From CALNBC01 sp050945915 (GTDB lineage: Bacteria > Bacillota > Clostridia > Christensenellales > CALWSW01), in NCBI GenBank assembly GCA_050945915.1, contig JBMNTV010000029.1, forward strand, positions 1 through 22,854: a stretch of DNA of 22,854 nucleotides, given 5' to 3'. The position numbers were made by a program, and so were the translations under genes. Under the pieces are notes generated by a model. That model was given only the letters and a program-made list of their open reading frames with translations. It was not told where the DNA came from and did not search any database. This document shows, one piece after another, positions 1-6,403 of this stretch. Numbering within the stretch: position 1 is the first letter of the stretch; each line of letters opens with the position of its first letter.

Positions 1-1
1 G

Positions 2-607
2 GGCATCCGGGAGCGGGACGAGGGGATTCTCGCCCGGTTGAAAAGGGCAAAGGCGCCGGTGGTCGCCGCGGTAAACAAGGTCGACATTGCGAGCAAAGAT
101 AAGGTCAAAGCCGCATTGGAAAGGCTGGAGGCGGAAAGCTGGCTGAACGCGGTGATTCCCATCAGCGCGGCAAAGGGCGAAGGGCTTGCCGATCTGGAAG
201 GGAAGTTCCGCTCCTTCCTCGTGCCGGGGCCCAAGTATTTTCCGGACGACATGGTTACCGACCAACCCGAGCGGGTGCTGTGTGCAGAGATGATCCGCGA
301 ACAGGCGCTGCTCCTCCTTAAGGAGGAGGTTCCCCACGGCCTGGGGGTGGATATCGAAAAGATGGAGATCCGCGAAAACGGACTGACGGACATTTGGGCG
401 ACGATCTACTGCGAGCGGGAAAGCCACAAGGGGATCATCATCGGCAAGGGCGGCGCGATGCTGAAGGAAATCGGCCAGCGAGCCCGGGGAGAGATCGAGT
501 GGATGCTCGGCGCAAGGGTCAATCTGCAACTTTGGATCAAGGTGAAAGAGGATTGGCGCAACCGCGCGTCCACGCTGAGAATGCTTGGCTATCAGGACGA
601 GAACTGA
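2..607 (+). CDS. era: GTPase Era, C-terminal part (5' end outside window)
   Basis: Era is a GTPase that binds the 3' end of 16S rRNA and assists maturation of the 30S subunit. The reading frame is open from base 2, so the gene starts upstream and its G1-G3 motifs are missing. What remains shows the G4 motif NKVD, the G5 motif ISAAKG, then the type II KH RNA-binding domain with its GxxG loop in GIIIGKGGAMLKEIG. The C-terminal sequence ending in RNRASTLRMLGYQDEN has the length and character usual for Era. The yqzL-like gene follows 60 bp downstream and recO after that, the standard Bacillota order. Identification is certain from family knowledge; only the N-terminus is unseen. Confidence 0.97.
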   Translation, partial: GIRERDEGILARLKRAKAPVVAAVNKVDIASKDKVKAALERLEAESWLNAVIPISAAKGEGLADLEGKFRSFLVPGPKYFPDDMVTDQPERVLCAEMIREQALLLLKEEVPHGLGVDIEKMEIRENGLTDIWATIYCERESHKGIIIGKGGAMLKEIGQRARGEIEWMLGARVNLQLWIKVKEDWRNRASTLRMLGYQDEN

Positions 608-667
608 CAGCGCTTCCCTAATGAGTTTTCTCGCATTTGTGGGAAAACTAGATCTGGGGGTGAGGCG

Positions 668-796
668 ATGGACATCAATGAATGGCAGAGATTCTGCCGA
701 ACGGGAAGCGTCCGCGCTTATCTGCGATACAAGGGGATCAAGGTGGGCGAAAGCCCGAAACAAGAAGCAAAACGCGGCAGGGATCAGGAGAATTGA
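668..796 (+). CDS. YqzL-like small protein (42 aa)
   Basis: This tiny gene lies between era and recO, where Bacillota usually carry yqzL. The product begins MDINEWQRFCRTGSVRAYLR and matches the pattern of that family: a Trp-x-x-Phe near the N-terminus, then a TGxxxAYLxYK core. It is 42 residues long, similar to the family's usual 45-50. The start is supported by a strong purine-rich ribosome-binding site (GGGGGTGAGG) directly upstream. The tail after residue 28 is charged and looks disordered. The molecular function of the family is unknown. The identification rests on position plus the short motif, so it is good but not certain. Confidence 0.8.
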   Translation: MDINEWQRFCRTGSVRAYLRYKGIKVGESPKQEAKRGRDQEN

Positions 797-900
797 CGGG
801 CATTTCGTCGATGATCCGAAACGAACGTGCTGAATAAGCGCGCCAAAGAGCCGCGCAAAGCCTTCAGCCTGGTGCTGAAACTTTACCCCAACGATACCAA

Positions 901-929
901 ATCCGGAGCTTGCTCCGGATGATTTTTTT
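901..929 (+). terminator. Rho-independent terminator after era-yqzL
   Basis: The stem ATCCGGAG/CTCCGGAT with loop CTTG is perfect and is followed two bases later by seven T. It lies upstream of the recO promoter and separates era-yqzL from recO. The preceding stretch (797-900) holds no convincing gene, only a weak TTCAGC/GCTGAA hairpin at 863-879 without a T run. Confidence 0.88.
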
Positions 930-1003
930 GCACAAATGCAAAGGGCCTTTTTTGCAGAAAACCTTGTTTGCAGGGGGGAGCCCTCTCTTTTTGCGCTCAG
1001 ATA

Positions 1004-1012
1004 TGTTATAAT
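1004..1012 (+). promoter_or_regulatory. Extended -10 promoter for recO
   Basis: The sequence TGTTATAAT is a perfect extended -10 element of a sigma-A promoter. No good -35 hexamer lies 16-18 bp upstream (the best is CTCTTT at 985-990), which is tolerable for extended -10 promoters. It falls just upstream of the AGGAGG ribosome-binding site of recO, so the leader would be very short, about 15-20 nt. Confidence 0.6.
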
Positions 1013-1033
1013 CAAACAAAAGGAGGTATGTCC

Positions 1034-1813
1034 ATGCAGACGGCAAAGGTCATGGGAATCGTCGCCCGGGCGTCGGATTATCGCGAAAGCGACAGGGTGC
1101 TCACCCTGCTTACGGCGGAACACGGCAAGCTCACCGTGACCGCCCGGGGCTGCCGCCGCCCAAAGAGTGAGCTCTTAGCCGGAACCCAGCTGTTCTGCTA
1201 TGGCGAACACATCCTCCGGGAAATCAACGGGATACAGGTCGTCAGCCAATGTAACCTATTGGAAAGCTTTTACGATCTTCGGACGGATTACGACCGGCTG
1301 GACGCAGCCGCAACCGCCCTCCGTTGTTGTGAGGAGGTCATGCAAAAAGGCCAGCCCGCCAGGGAGCTTTTCGCCCTGATCTACCACACGCTGGCATTTT
1401 TGTCCTATGGAACCGCCCCGCCGGTGGACACGCTGATCTGCTTTTTAATCAAGTTTCTGCACCTGGCGGGCTACGGCCCATCTACGACGCTTTGCGCAAA
1501 CTGCGGCGCTTCCACCTTCCGCACTGGGCGATTTAATCGGGACTGCGGCGCGGTGTGCGGTGATTGCGCAAAAAAGCTGGGTGGCTCCGACGTTTTGCCC
1601 CTCACCCTGGAAGCGATGCGCAGAATGGGAAGGATCGAGCTGAGCGACATGGGCAAAGTCCTGCTCCCGGCAGAGGTGCGGCGGGAATGCGTCGAGCTTC
1701 TCGGCCCGTATTACGATGGGCATTTGGCGTCCAGGGTCAAGATGGCGCAGACGCTGCACAGGCTTTTTTCCAGCTGCAATCAGGATGCAAAAGCGCCCGA
1801 ATCAAATGCATGA
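1034..1813 (+). CDS. recO: DNA repair protein RecO (259 aa)
   Basis: RecO acts with RecR/RecF in recombinational repair: it anneals single-stranded DNA and loads RecA at gaps. The N-terminal part (residues 1-80) has the OB-fold pattern of the family (VMGIVARASDYRESDRVLTL). A zinc-finger-like cluster follows with C154, C157, C175 and C178 (CANC...CGDC). I chose the ATG at 1034 because AGGAGG at 1021-1026 is 7 bp upstream; the in-frame ATG at 1028 is only 1 bp from it, and the longer open frame from 968 would run through the promoter. Length agrees with the family's usual 240-260 aa. The last residues are only about 90 bp from the next gene. Confidence 0.96.
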   Translation: MQTAKVMGIVARASDYRESDRVLTLLTAEHGKLTVTARGCRRPKSELLAGTQLFCYGEHILREINGIQVVSQCNLLESFYDLRTDYDRLDAAATALRCCEEVMQKGQPARELFALIYHTLAFLSYGTAPPVDTLICFLIKFLHLAGYGPSTTLCANCGASTFRTGRFNRDCGAVCGDCAKKLGGSDVLPLTLEAMRRMGRIELSDMGKVLLPAEVRRECVELLGPYYDGHLASRVKMAQTLHRLFSSCNQDAKAPESNA

Positions 1814-1901
1814 GCAATGAAAAAGTGGAAAAGACTGTAAGGAATCACCGAAAACTGATCGGATAGTAATGATAAAATATGATGTATAAGGCGGTACTTT
1901 G

Positions 1902-2540
1902 ATGAAACAAACGGTTGTTACGGCCCAGTATCTTCGGATCGCGCTGGATCTGGCGACCAGGATTGCCAACGGCGAGTTGAAGGAGGGCACCAAGATTTAC
2001 GGCAGGTCCATGATGGCTTCGGAATACGGAGTCTCACCCGAGACCATCCGCCGCGCTTTGCGGCTGCTTTCGGACATGAAAGTGGTGGAGGTCAAGCCCC
2101 AGAGCGGGTCGGTTGTGCTTTCGGCGGACAATGCCAAGCGCTACATCAACAATTTCAGCGAGCGTTCGGACACAAAGGCCCTTCGCGTCAAGCTGCGGGA
2201 AATCGTCAACCAGTACAACGAGATGAACAAGCAGATCAACGCCGTGGCGAGCGCGCTGCTCAAAAGCGAGCGGACTTTTATTTCCGCCATCGAGCCTTTT
2301 CCGAATTACGAGGTGGTCGTTCCCGCCGATTCCCCGCTGATCGGCAAGAACATCGGCTCGCTGAAGTTCTGGCAATGCACCGGCGCCACCATCGTGGCCA
2401 TCCGAAGGGGGCAGACCGTCATCCTTTCCCCCGGGCCCTTCGCAGAGCTGTACGGCGGGGATGTGGTCATCTTCGTCGGAACGCCCTCGGCGGCGGAAGC
2501 GGCGCATCGATTCGTCCGGGAAAAGGAGCTGATCGAATGA
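1902..2540 (+). CDS. GntR-family regulator with TrkA-C (RCK_C) domain, BusR-like
   Basis: The product (212 aa) has an N-terminal GntR winged helix-turn-helix, about residues 10-75 (core YGVSPETIRRALRLLSD), a linker with helical heptad character (about 85-130), and a C-terminal TrkA-C/RCK_C domain, about 135-205 (ending in AELYGGDVVIFVGTP). The same order and length are known from BusR of Lactococcus and Streptococcus, which binds cyclic di-AMP through RCK_C and represses the betaine transporter busAB. I infer a cyclic-di-AMP or other small-ligand responsive repressor linked to osmotic or potassium control, but no target operon is in the window. The ATG at 1902 has an AAGGCGG site 7 bp upstream; a TTG at 1899 is too close. 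A possible promoter is the extended -10 TGATAAAAT at 1870-1878 with no clear -35. Confidence 0.82.
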   Translation: MKQTVVTAQYLRIALDLATRIANGELKEGTKIYGRSMMASEYGVSPETIRRALRLLSDMKVVEVKPQSGSVVLSADNAKRYINNFSERSDTKALRVKLREIVNQYNEMNKQINAVASALLKSERTFISAIEPFPNYEVVVPADSPLIGKNIGSLKFWQCTGATIVAIRRGQTVILSPGPFAELYGGDVVIFVGTPSAAEAAHRFVREKELIE

Positions 2541-2630
2541 CGGTTCGGCCCCTGCCTTTTGCGCCTGCCTTCTTCCGCCTCCCGAATCAATGCCGGCAGT
2601 GAAGGCAAACTTCAATCGTATCCGGATTTC

Positions 2631-2660
2631 AAAGGGAGAAACCATATGGTTTCTCCCTTT
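2631..2660 (+). terminator. Perfect 30-bp palindrome, probable bidirectional terminator
   Basis: AAAGGGAGAAACCAT is followed directly by its exact reverse complement, giving 15 perfect base pairs centred on CCATATGG. The stem ends in A-rich (5') and T-rich (3') tracts, as in bidirectional intrinsic terminators, although the T run is short (TTTTGG). It lies about 90 bp after the GntR/TrkA-C gene and most likely ends that transcript. A protein-binding palindrome is the alternative. Confidence 0.6.
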
Positions 2661-2696
2661 TGGCGTTGATACTCCATTTCAAAACCCCATTCCTTT

Positions 2697-2755
2697 GGGT
2701 GGATCCGGGGTCAGCAACTTCATCGCCCCGGCCACCCCGAATCCTACAGGATTCG
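2697..2755. repeat. Two adjacent inverted repeats upstream of spoIIGA
   Basis: The first hairpin pairs GGGTGG-AT-CCGGGG (2697-2710) with CCCCGGCCACCC (2726-2737): twelve perfect pairs with an AT bulge and a 15-nt loop. The second begins at the next base and pairs CGAATCCT (2738-2745) with AGGATTCG (2748-2755), realistically seven pairs with a TACA loop. Neither has a T run, so they do not look like ordinary terminators. They sit between the terminator palindrome and the putative spoIIGA promoter. Confidence 0.5.
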
Positions 2756-2764
2756 CAGCGCCGC

Positions 2765-2793
2765 TTCTACATTATACGCGCGGTGAATATGAT
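2765..2793 (+). promoter_or_regulatory. Putative spoIIGA promoter with a 0A-like box
   Basis: A -10-like TATGAT lies at 2788-2793, with TTCTAC at 2765-2770 exactly 17 bp upstream in the -35 position. TTCTACA (2765-2771) differs by one base from TTCGACA, the reverse of the Spo0A box TGTCGAA. In Bacillus subtilis the spoIIG operon is driven by sigma-A RNA polymerase activated by Spo0A bound over the -35 region, which fits this layout. The motif is short, so this is tentative. Confidence 0.35.
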
Positions 2794-2826
2794 ACACTAT
2801 TGCGGTGAAATGGGGAGAGGACGGAT

Positions 2827-3588
2827 ATGCGCGAAGTCTATATCGAGCTTTTTCTGCTGGACAACGGGCTGATGGGGCTGCTCATCCTTCGCGTTGCGGC
2901 TCCCTTTGCGAAACGACCGCTGAACCCTTGGATGACGGCCCTGGCCTGCGCGGGGTCTGCTGTCGTCGCCGCGCTGGCGATGAACAACCGCTTCTTTTTG
3001 TCTTTGCCCATCAAGGTGTTGCTCCTTTTTTTGATGACCGGGGCATTTTTGCCAAACAGTTGGAAAACCGCTCTGCGATGCAGCCTTTGCGTGTTGCTCT
3101 CCACCTGCATCATGGGGGGGCTGGCCTATATGGTGGCGGGATCCTTTTCCGACGGAGCGCTGTATGCGGACACCTCGGTCCGCGCGCTATTGGTCGCCTT
3201 TTGCATTTCCACCTTTTTGCCCCGGCCCATCAAAAACCTGTTGGCAAAGGTCAGGCTGCCGGAAAAGGACCTTCATGTCGAGCTGCGCTCCAAGGTGCAT
3301 GCGATGACCCTGCGCGCCCGGGTGGATACGGGCTGCACCTTGAGGGAGGACGTCACCGGCCTGCCCGTCATCGTGGTGGACGAAAGGGCCAAGGAGCTTT
3401 TCCCCCAGGAGTCCGGTCTTTCTGTGCGGTACACCACCGTAAACGGCGAGGGCGAAATGCCCGCGGCGGTGGCGGCGGTGCGCGCCGCCGGATGCGAAGA
3501 ACCATACAAAAGCTGCTGCATCGCCCTTTCCCCCGCGATGCTGGTCGAATGCGAGGCTCTGGTGAACCCGGAACTATTTACGGTTTAG
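2827..3588 (+). CDS. spoIIGA: SpoIIGA, pro-sigma-E processing protease
   Basis: SpoIIGA is the membrane-embedded aspartic protease that removes the pro-sequence of sigma-E at the sporulation septum after a forespore signal. The N-terminal half (residues 1-135) holds about five hydrophobic segments. The C-terminal half is a soluble domain with the single aspartic-protease motif DTG at residues 167-169 (ARVDTGCTLREDVTGLPV), corresponding to the catalytic Asp183 of B. subtilis; the enzyme works as a dimer. At 253 aa it is shorter than the 309 aa of B. subtilis but acceptable for Clostridia. GGGGAGAGGA precedes the ATG. It lies 13 bp upstream of its substrate gene sigE, the conserved pairing. Confidence 0.95.
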   Translation: MREVYIELFLLDNGLMGLLILRVAAPFAKRPLNPWMTALACAGSAVVAALAMNNRFFLSLPIKVLLLFLMTGAFLPNSWKTALRCSLCVLLSTCIMGGLAYMVAGSFSDGALYADTSVRALLVAFCISTFLPRPIKNLLAKVRLPEKDLHVELRSKVHAMTLRARVDTGCTLREDVTGLPVIVVDERAKELFPQESGLSVRYTTVNGEGEMPAAVAAVRAAGCEEPYKSCCIALSPAMLVECEALVNPELFTV

Positions 3589-3601
3589 GGAAGGTGCGAT
3601 C

Positions 3602-4309
3602 ATGAATAAGCTGCTGGCGCTTTTTTATCGGATCCTGCGAAAGCTGTTCCCGCGACGCAGGGGTGTCTACTATATCGGAGGAAGCGAGACCCTGCCCCCG
3701 CCGATGACGCCGGAGGAGGAAGCCGACGCCATGGAGCGGCTAATGAACGGCGACACAGAGATTCGTTCCGCCCTTGTGGAGCGCAACCTGAGGCTGGTCG
3801 TTTATATCGCCCGGAAGTTCGAGAACACCGGCGTGCCCACTGAGGATTTGGTTTCCATCGGGGCCATCGGGCTGATCAAGGCGGTGAACACCTTTGACCC
3901 CGAAAAGCGCATCAAGCTGGCGACGTACGCCTCCAGGTGCATCGAAAACGAGATCCTGATGCACCTTCGCCGCACGTCCAGACTGAAGGCGGAGGTTTCG
4001 CTGGATGAGCCGCTGAACACGGATTGGGACGGGAACGAGCTGCTCCTTTCGGACATTCTGGGCACCGACGGGACGGACGTCTTTCAGGGCATCGAAGGGG
4101 AGGTGGACAGGGAACTCCTGGCTTCCGCGCTGACTCGTCTTTCCGAGCGGGAAAGGCAGATCATGGTGTTGCGTTTCGGCCTGATGGGGGAATCCGAACG
4201 CACCCAGAAGCAGGTGGCGGACATGATGGGGATCTCCCAAAGCTATATTTCCAGGCTGGAAAAGCGGATCATCCTGCGGCTGCGGCGGGATATCGGGCGG
4301 ATGATGTGA
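3602..4309 (+). CDS. sigE: RNA polymerase sporulation sigma factor SigE (pro-sigma-E)
   Basis: This is the mother-cell-specific sigma-70 family factor that starts the mother-cell programme after septation. The 235-aa product begins with a basic amphipathic pro-sequence of 23 residues (ending RRRGVYY). The processing site is recognisable as VYYIGGSETLPPPM; by analogy cleavage falls between Y23 and Y24. Region 2 follows (ERNLRLVVYIARKFENTG, then LATYASRCIENEILMHLRR) and region 4 with its helix-turn-helix (TQKQVADMMGISQSYISRLE). The pro-sequence is about six residues shorter than in B. subtilis. In many relatives sigG follows directly; here the operon ends at a terminator. Confidence 0.97.
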   Translation: MNKLLALFYRILRKLFPRRRGVYYIGGSETLPPPMTPEEEADAMERLMNGDTEIRSALVERNLRLVVYIARKFENTGVPTEDLVSIGAIGLIKAVNTFDPEKRIKLATYASRCIENEILMHLRRTSRLKAEVSLDEPLNTDWDGNELLLSDILGTDGTDVFQGIEGEVDRELLASALTRLSERERQIMVLRFGLMGESERTQKQVADMMGISQSYISRLEKRIILRLRRDIGRMM

Positions 4310-4343
4310 GGGAAAGTAAAGGAGTTAGCTCTGCACAAATTGA

Positions 4344-4380
4344 AAAATTATCGGGAACAATCTGGCTCCCGATAATTTTA
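4344..4380. terminator. Bidirectional terminator between convergent sigE and the minus-strand gene
   Basis: AAAATTATCGGGA (4344-4356) and TCCCGATAATTTT (4367-4379) form a perfect 13-bp stem with a 10-nt loop. The A/T ends give a T tract in both directions (AATTTTATT on +, AATTTTTC on -). It sits between the 3' ends of sigE and the minus-strand pseudogene, so it can end both transcripts. Confidence 0.85.
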
Positions 4381-4401
4381 TTGTAGACAAGAGTGTTACT
4401 C

Positions 4402-5274
4402 TTAAAGTACACGAAATACTGGACAATCCTCATTGCTTATAGTATTGAATGTAAGACGAAGATTTTCTTTTAATCTGTCAACCAAGTTACTACTTTTTAT
4501 TGCTTCGATGGCATCAACTAGCTTTTTCTGTGTTTTATCAAGGTCAAAGCCTATTTCATCATTGAAAAACCAATTAGCGCATATTCGAACATTGCCTCAA
4601 AAAAAGCTTTAAGCTTTTGTGCATCTTCTGGATCACTCAGCCTGATCAATTATTGCTTTTTCAGAATTAATAAAATCAAGATTTTCAACTTGCAGTCGCT
4701 GTAGTAAGGTAAACCTTCTGGTTTTTTCAGCACTTGTTAGGTTTTTCTTTTCGTTTAAGATTTGCAACTCAGATATAATTTTTTGCCGCCCGTTTATGAA
4801 GCTACCGTTAAAAATGGTCATTGACATTGCTTGAGGTCCATTCTGATCTTCCAGTATAATGTTTCTTCCTGCACGGGCATATGCTTCGATAATCGGAAAC
4901 GGATACTTATTAAAACATTCGTATACCTTATATCTTTTGTCGTAGAGTTGAACTTTAAGCTCTAACTCTCTTGCTAGTAGTTCCTTTGAAGCGATGTCTT
5001 GTTGCATTTGAAAACGTTTGGCTTCTTCTTCAGACTTAAGTTTATCTTGTTTTTCAGATATCTGCTCTTGTCTTCTGGCAATATTCCAAGTTAGCCATAA
5101 AGTTGCAATCGACAAAGCAATCGTACTTATAGCCTGAATTACCTCCCAATCTGGCTGTATAGTATGATTGGGTATGATGAAACGATATCCAATTAAATAC
5201 AATATGGTTAGAAACAAGAGCGCGACAATGCCGATTAATGAGAGCAAGGTTAATGCGCGTGAACCCTTCTTCAT
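4402..5274 (-). pseudogene. Frameshifted membrane/coiled-coil protein gene of unknown function
   Basis: The first 213 codons read MKKGSRALTLLSLIGIVALL onward to a TGA at 4633-4635. There are two membrane helices (about residues 8-30 and 44-64), then a charged coiled coil (about 65-105) leading to an LYDKRYKVYECF motif common in uncharacterised two-TM proteins of accessory DNA. After the TGA, coding potential continues: a +1 frame reads IRLSDPEDAQKLKAFFEAMFE (about 4645-4585), then the original frame resumes with ICANWFFNDEIGFDLDKTQK and runs open to a TAA at 4402-4404. The whole would be 290 codons with two compensating shifts. Three in-frame stops lie in the gap (4633, 4609, 4597). The AT-rich composition contrasts with all neighbours and points to transfer. 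A perfect AAAGGAGG precedes the ATG. No function can be assigned. A shortened but functional 213-aa product, or sequencing error, are alternatives. Confidence 0.72.
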
Positions 5275-5294
5275 AGCTATCCTCCTTTATGCAA

Positions 5295-5303
5295 ATTATA
5301 ACA
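5295..5303 (-). promoter_or_regulatory. Extended -10 promoter of the minus-strand gene
   Basis: On the minus strand the sequence reads TGTTATAAT, a perfect extended -10, about 10 bp before the AAAGGAGG ribosome-binding site of the minus-strand gene. No clear -35 is visible. It indicates that the gene arrived with, or kept, its own promoter independent of the sporulation operons. Confidence 0.55.
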
Positions 5304-5335
5304 TAATTAGTCTTGTAGATGATGAGTTCGTAAGT

Positions 5336-5367
5336 AGAAGGACAGACAAAGTCTGTCCTTCTTTTTT
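5336..5367 (+). terminator. Rho-independent terminator directly upstream of the spoIIIA promoter
   Basis: AGAAGGACAGAC (5336-5347), loop AAA, GTCTGTCCTTCT (5351-5362) and then five more T (seven T in the run): a perfect 12-bp stem. The T run is only on the + strand. No + strand gene lies between here and the terminator of sigE, so this one insulates the spoIIIA promoter from read-through or is a remnant of a lost + strand gene. Confidence 0.9.
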
Positions 5368-5396
5368 GTATATTTGAAACTCACAGCTCATACGAT
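5368..5396 (+). promoter_or_regulatory. Sigma-E promoter of the spoIIIA operon
   Basis: The -35 element GTATATT (5368-5374) and -10 element CATACGAT (5389-5396) are separated by 14 bp. The Bacillus sigma-E consensus is GKATATT, 13-15 bp, CATACAMT, so only one base in the -10 differs. spoIIIAA is a classical sigma-E target in the mother cell, and the sigE gene is the previous + strand gene. The start codon of spoIIIAA is 20 bp further on. Confidence 0.85.
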
Positions 5397-5416
5397 TTGT
5401 AACAGGAGGTGAGGGC

Positions 5417-6403
5417 ATGGCCGAAGCGGCAAAACTGCCGGAACTGTTTGAAGCCCTGCTGGGAGAACTCACCGCCCGCGAAAGAGGAACGCTCGAAGAG
5501 CTTCGCGTACGGGTGAACGCACCGATCCAGGCCGTTGGCCGTGGATGGGAGCGGCGCTTCGGGCCGATTGCGGACCGCGCGCTCTGCGAAAAGCTGCTTT
5601 CGGAGCTTTGCGGACATTCGCTGTACGCCGCCGAGCAGGAGCTGAAAAACGGCTACTTTACCCTTTTTGGCGGATACAGGGCGGGCTTTTGCGGCAGGGC
5701 GGTGGTGGCGGAGGGAAGGCTTTTGCGCATCGCGGAACCGACGTTTTTCTGCCTGCGCATCCCGCGAGAGGTCAAAGGCGCCGCGCGGGGGATATTGCCC
5801 CTCGTCTATGGAAAATCCACGCTTTTGATCTCTCCCCCCGGGTGCGGAAAGACCACGTTGTTGCGGGATCTCGCGCGATGCATGTCCTCGGGAGAGGGGG
5901 TCGTACCCGTCAACGTATGCATCGCCGACGAACGCTCCGAACTGGCGGGGTGCGCCCTGGGAGTCCCCTCTTTGGACGTGGGAGAGCGGACGGATGTGAT
6001 CGACGGATGCCCCAAAGCGGAGGCGATCATGCTACTTTTACGGGCGATGTCCCCCGGCGCGGTGTTCACGGACGAGATCGGCAAACCCGAGGATGCGGAA
6101 GCAATTCTGGACTGCGCCAAGGCGGGGGTGGCGGTATACGCCAGCGCCCACGGGGACTCACCGGAAAGCGTGAAAAAAAGGCCAGTGCTCAAAAGGCTTT
6201 ACGAGGAGGGCGCTTTCAAAAGGTACGTGCTGCTTTCCAAAAGGAACGGCCCGGGGACCATCGAAGGCGTTTGGGACGAAAATCTGGAACCCGCAGAGGA
6301 TGAACATGAGAGCATTTTCCATGGTGTTGGCGTTTTGCCTGTGCGTCATCGCGGGAATGAGGTCCGCCAGAAAACTTTACTCGCGGTGCGCAGAGCTCAC
6401 TGA
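5417..6403 (+). CDS. spoIIIAA: Stage III sporulation protein AA (ATPase)
   Basis: SpoIIIAA is the cytoplasmic secretion-type ATPase of the SpoIIIA-SpoIIQ channel between mother cell and forespore. The Walker A motif is PPGCGKTT (about residues 140-147); a Walker B-type stretch AVFTDEIG lies at about 215-222, preceded by the conserved CIADERSEL (168-176). A His in YASAHGDSPESV (about 241-252) matches the family. AGGAGGTGA lies 5 bp before the ATG. The conserved end of the family, GPGTIEGVWDENL, is at about residue 290; here the frame runs on for some 35 residues and overlaps spoIIIAB by about 98 bp, an unusually long overlap. The added tail has no recognisable motif. Confidence 0.95.
   Translation: MAEAAKLPELFEALLGELTARERGTLEELRVRVNAPIQAVGRGWERRFGPIADRALCEKLLSELCGHSLYAAEQELKNGYFTLFGGYRAGFCGRAVVAEGRLLRIAEPTFFCLRIPREVKGAARGILPLVYGKSTLLISPPGCGKTTLLRDLARCMSSGEGVVPVNVCIADERSELAGCALGVPSLDVGERTDVIDGCPKAEAIMLLLRAMSPGAVFTDEIGKPEDAEAILDCAKAGVAVYASAHGDSPESVKKRPVLKRLYEEGAFKRYVLLSKRNGPGTIEGVWDENLEPAEDEHESIFHGVGVLPVRHRGNEVRQKTLLAVRRAH

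Noticed and set aside
864..1046. 60-codon minus-strand frame between yqzL and recO
   Set aside because: It runs through the terminator and the recO promoter, with no ribosome-binding site.
2590..2808. 72-codon + strand frame across the palindrome and hairpins before spoIIGA
   Set aside because: It translates inverted repeats, overlaps the spoIIGA promoter, has no ribosome-binding site and no family-like sequence.
4381..5319. TTGTAGA at 4381-4387 and 5313-5319 as target-site duplication of the AT-rich island
   Set aside because: Seven AT-rich bases shared within AT-rich DNA are likely by chance, no terminal inverted repeats or transposase are present.
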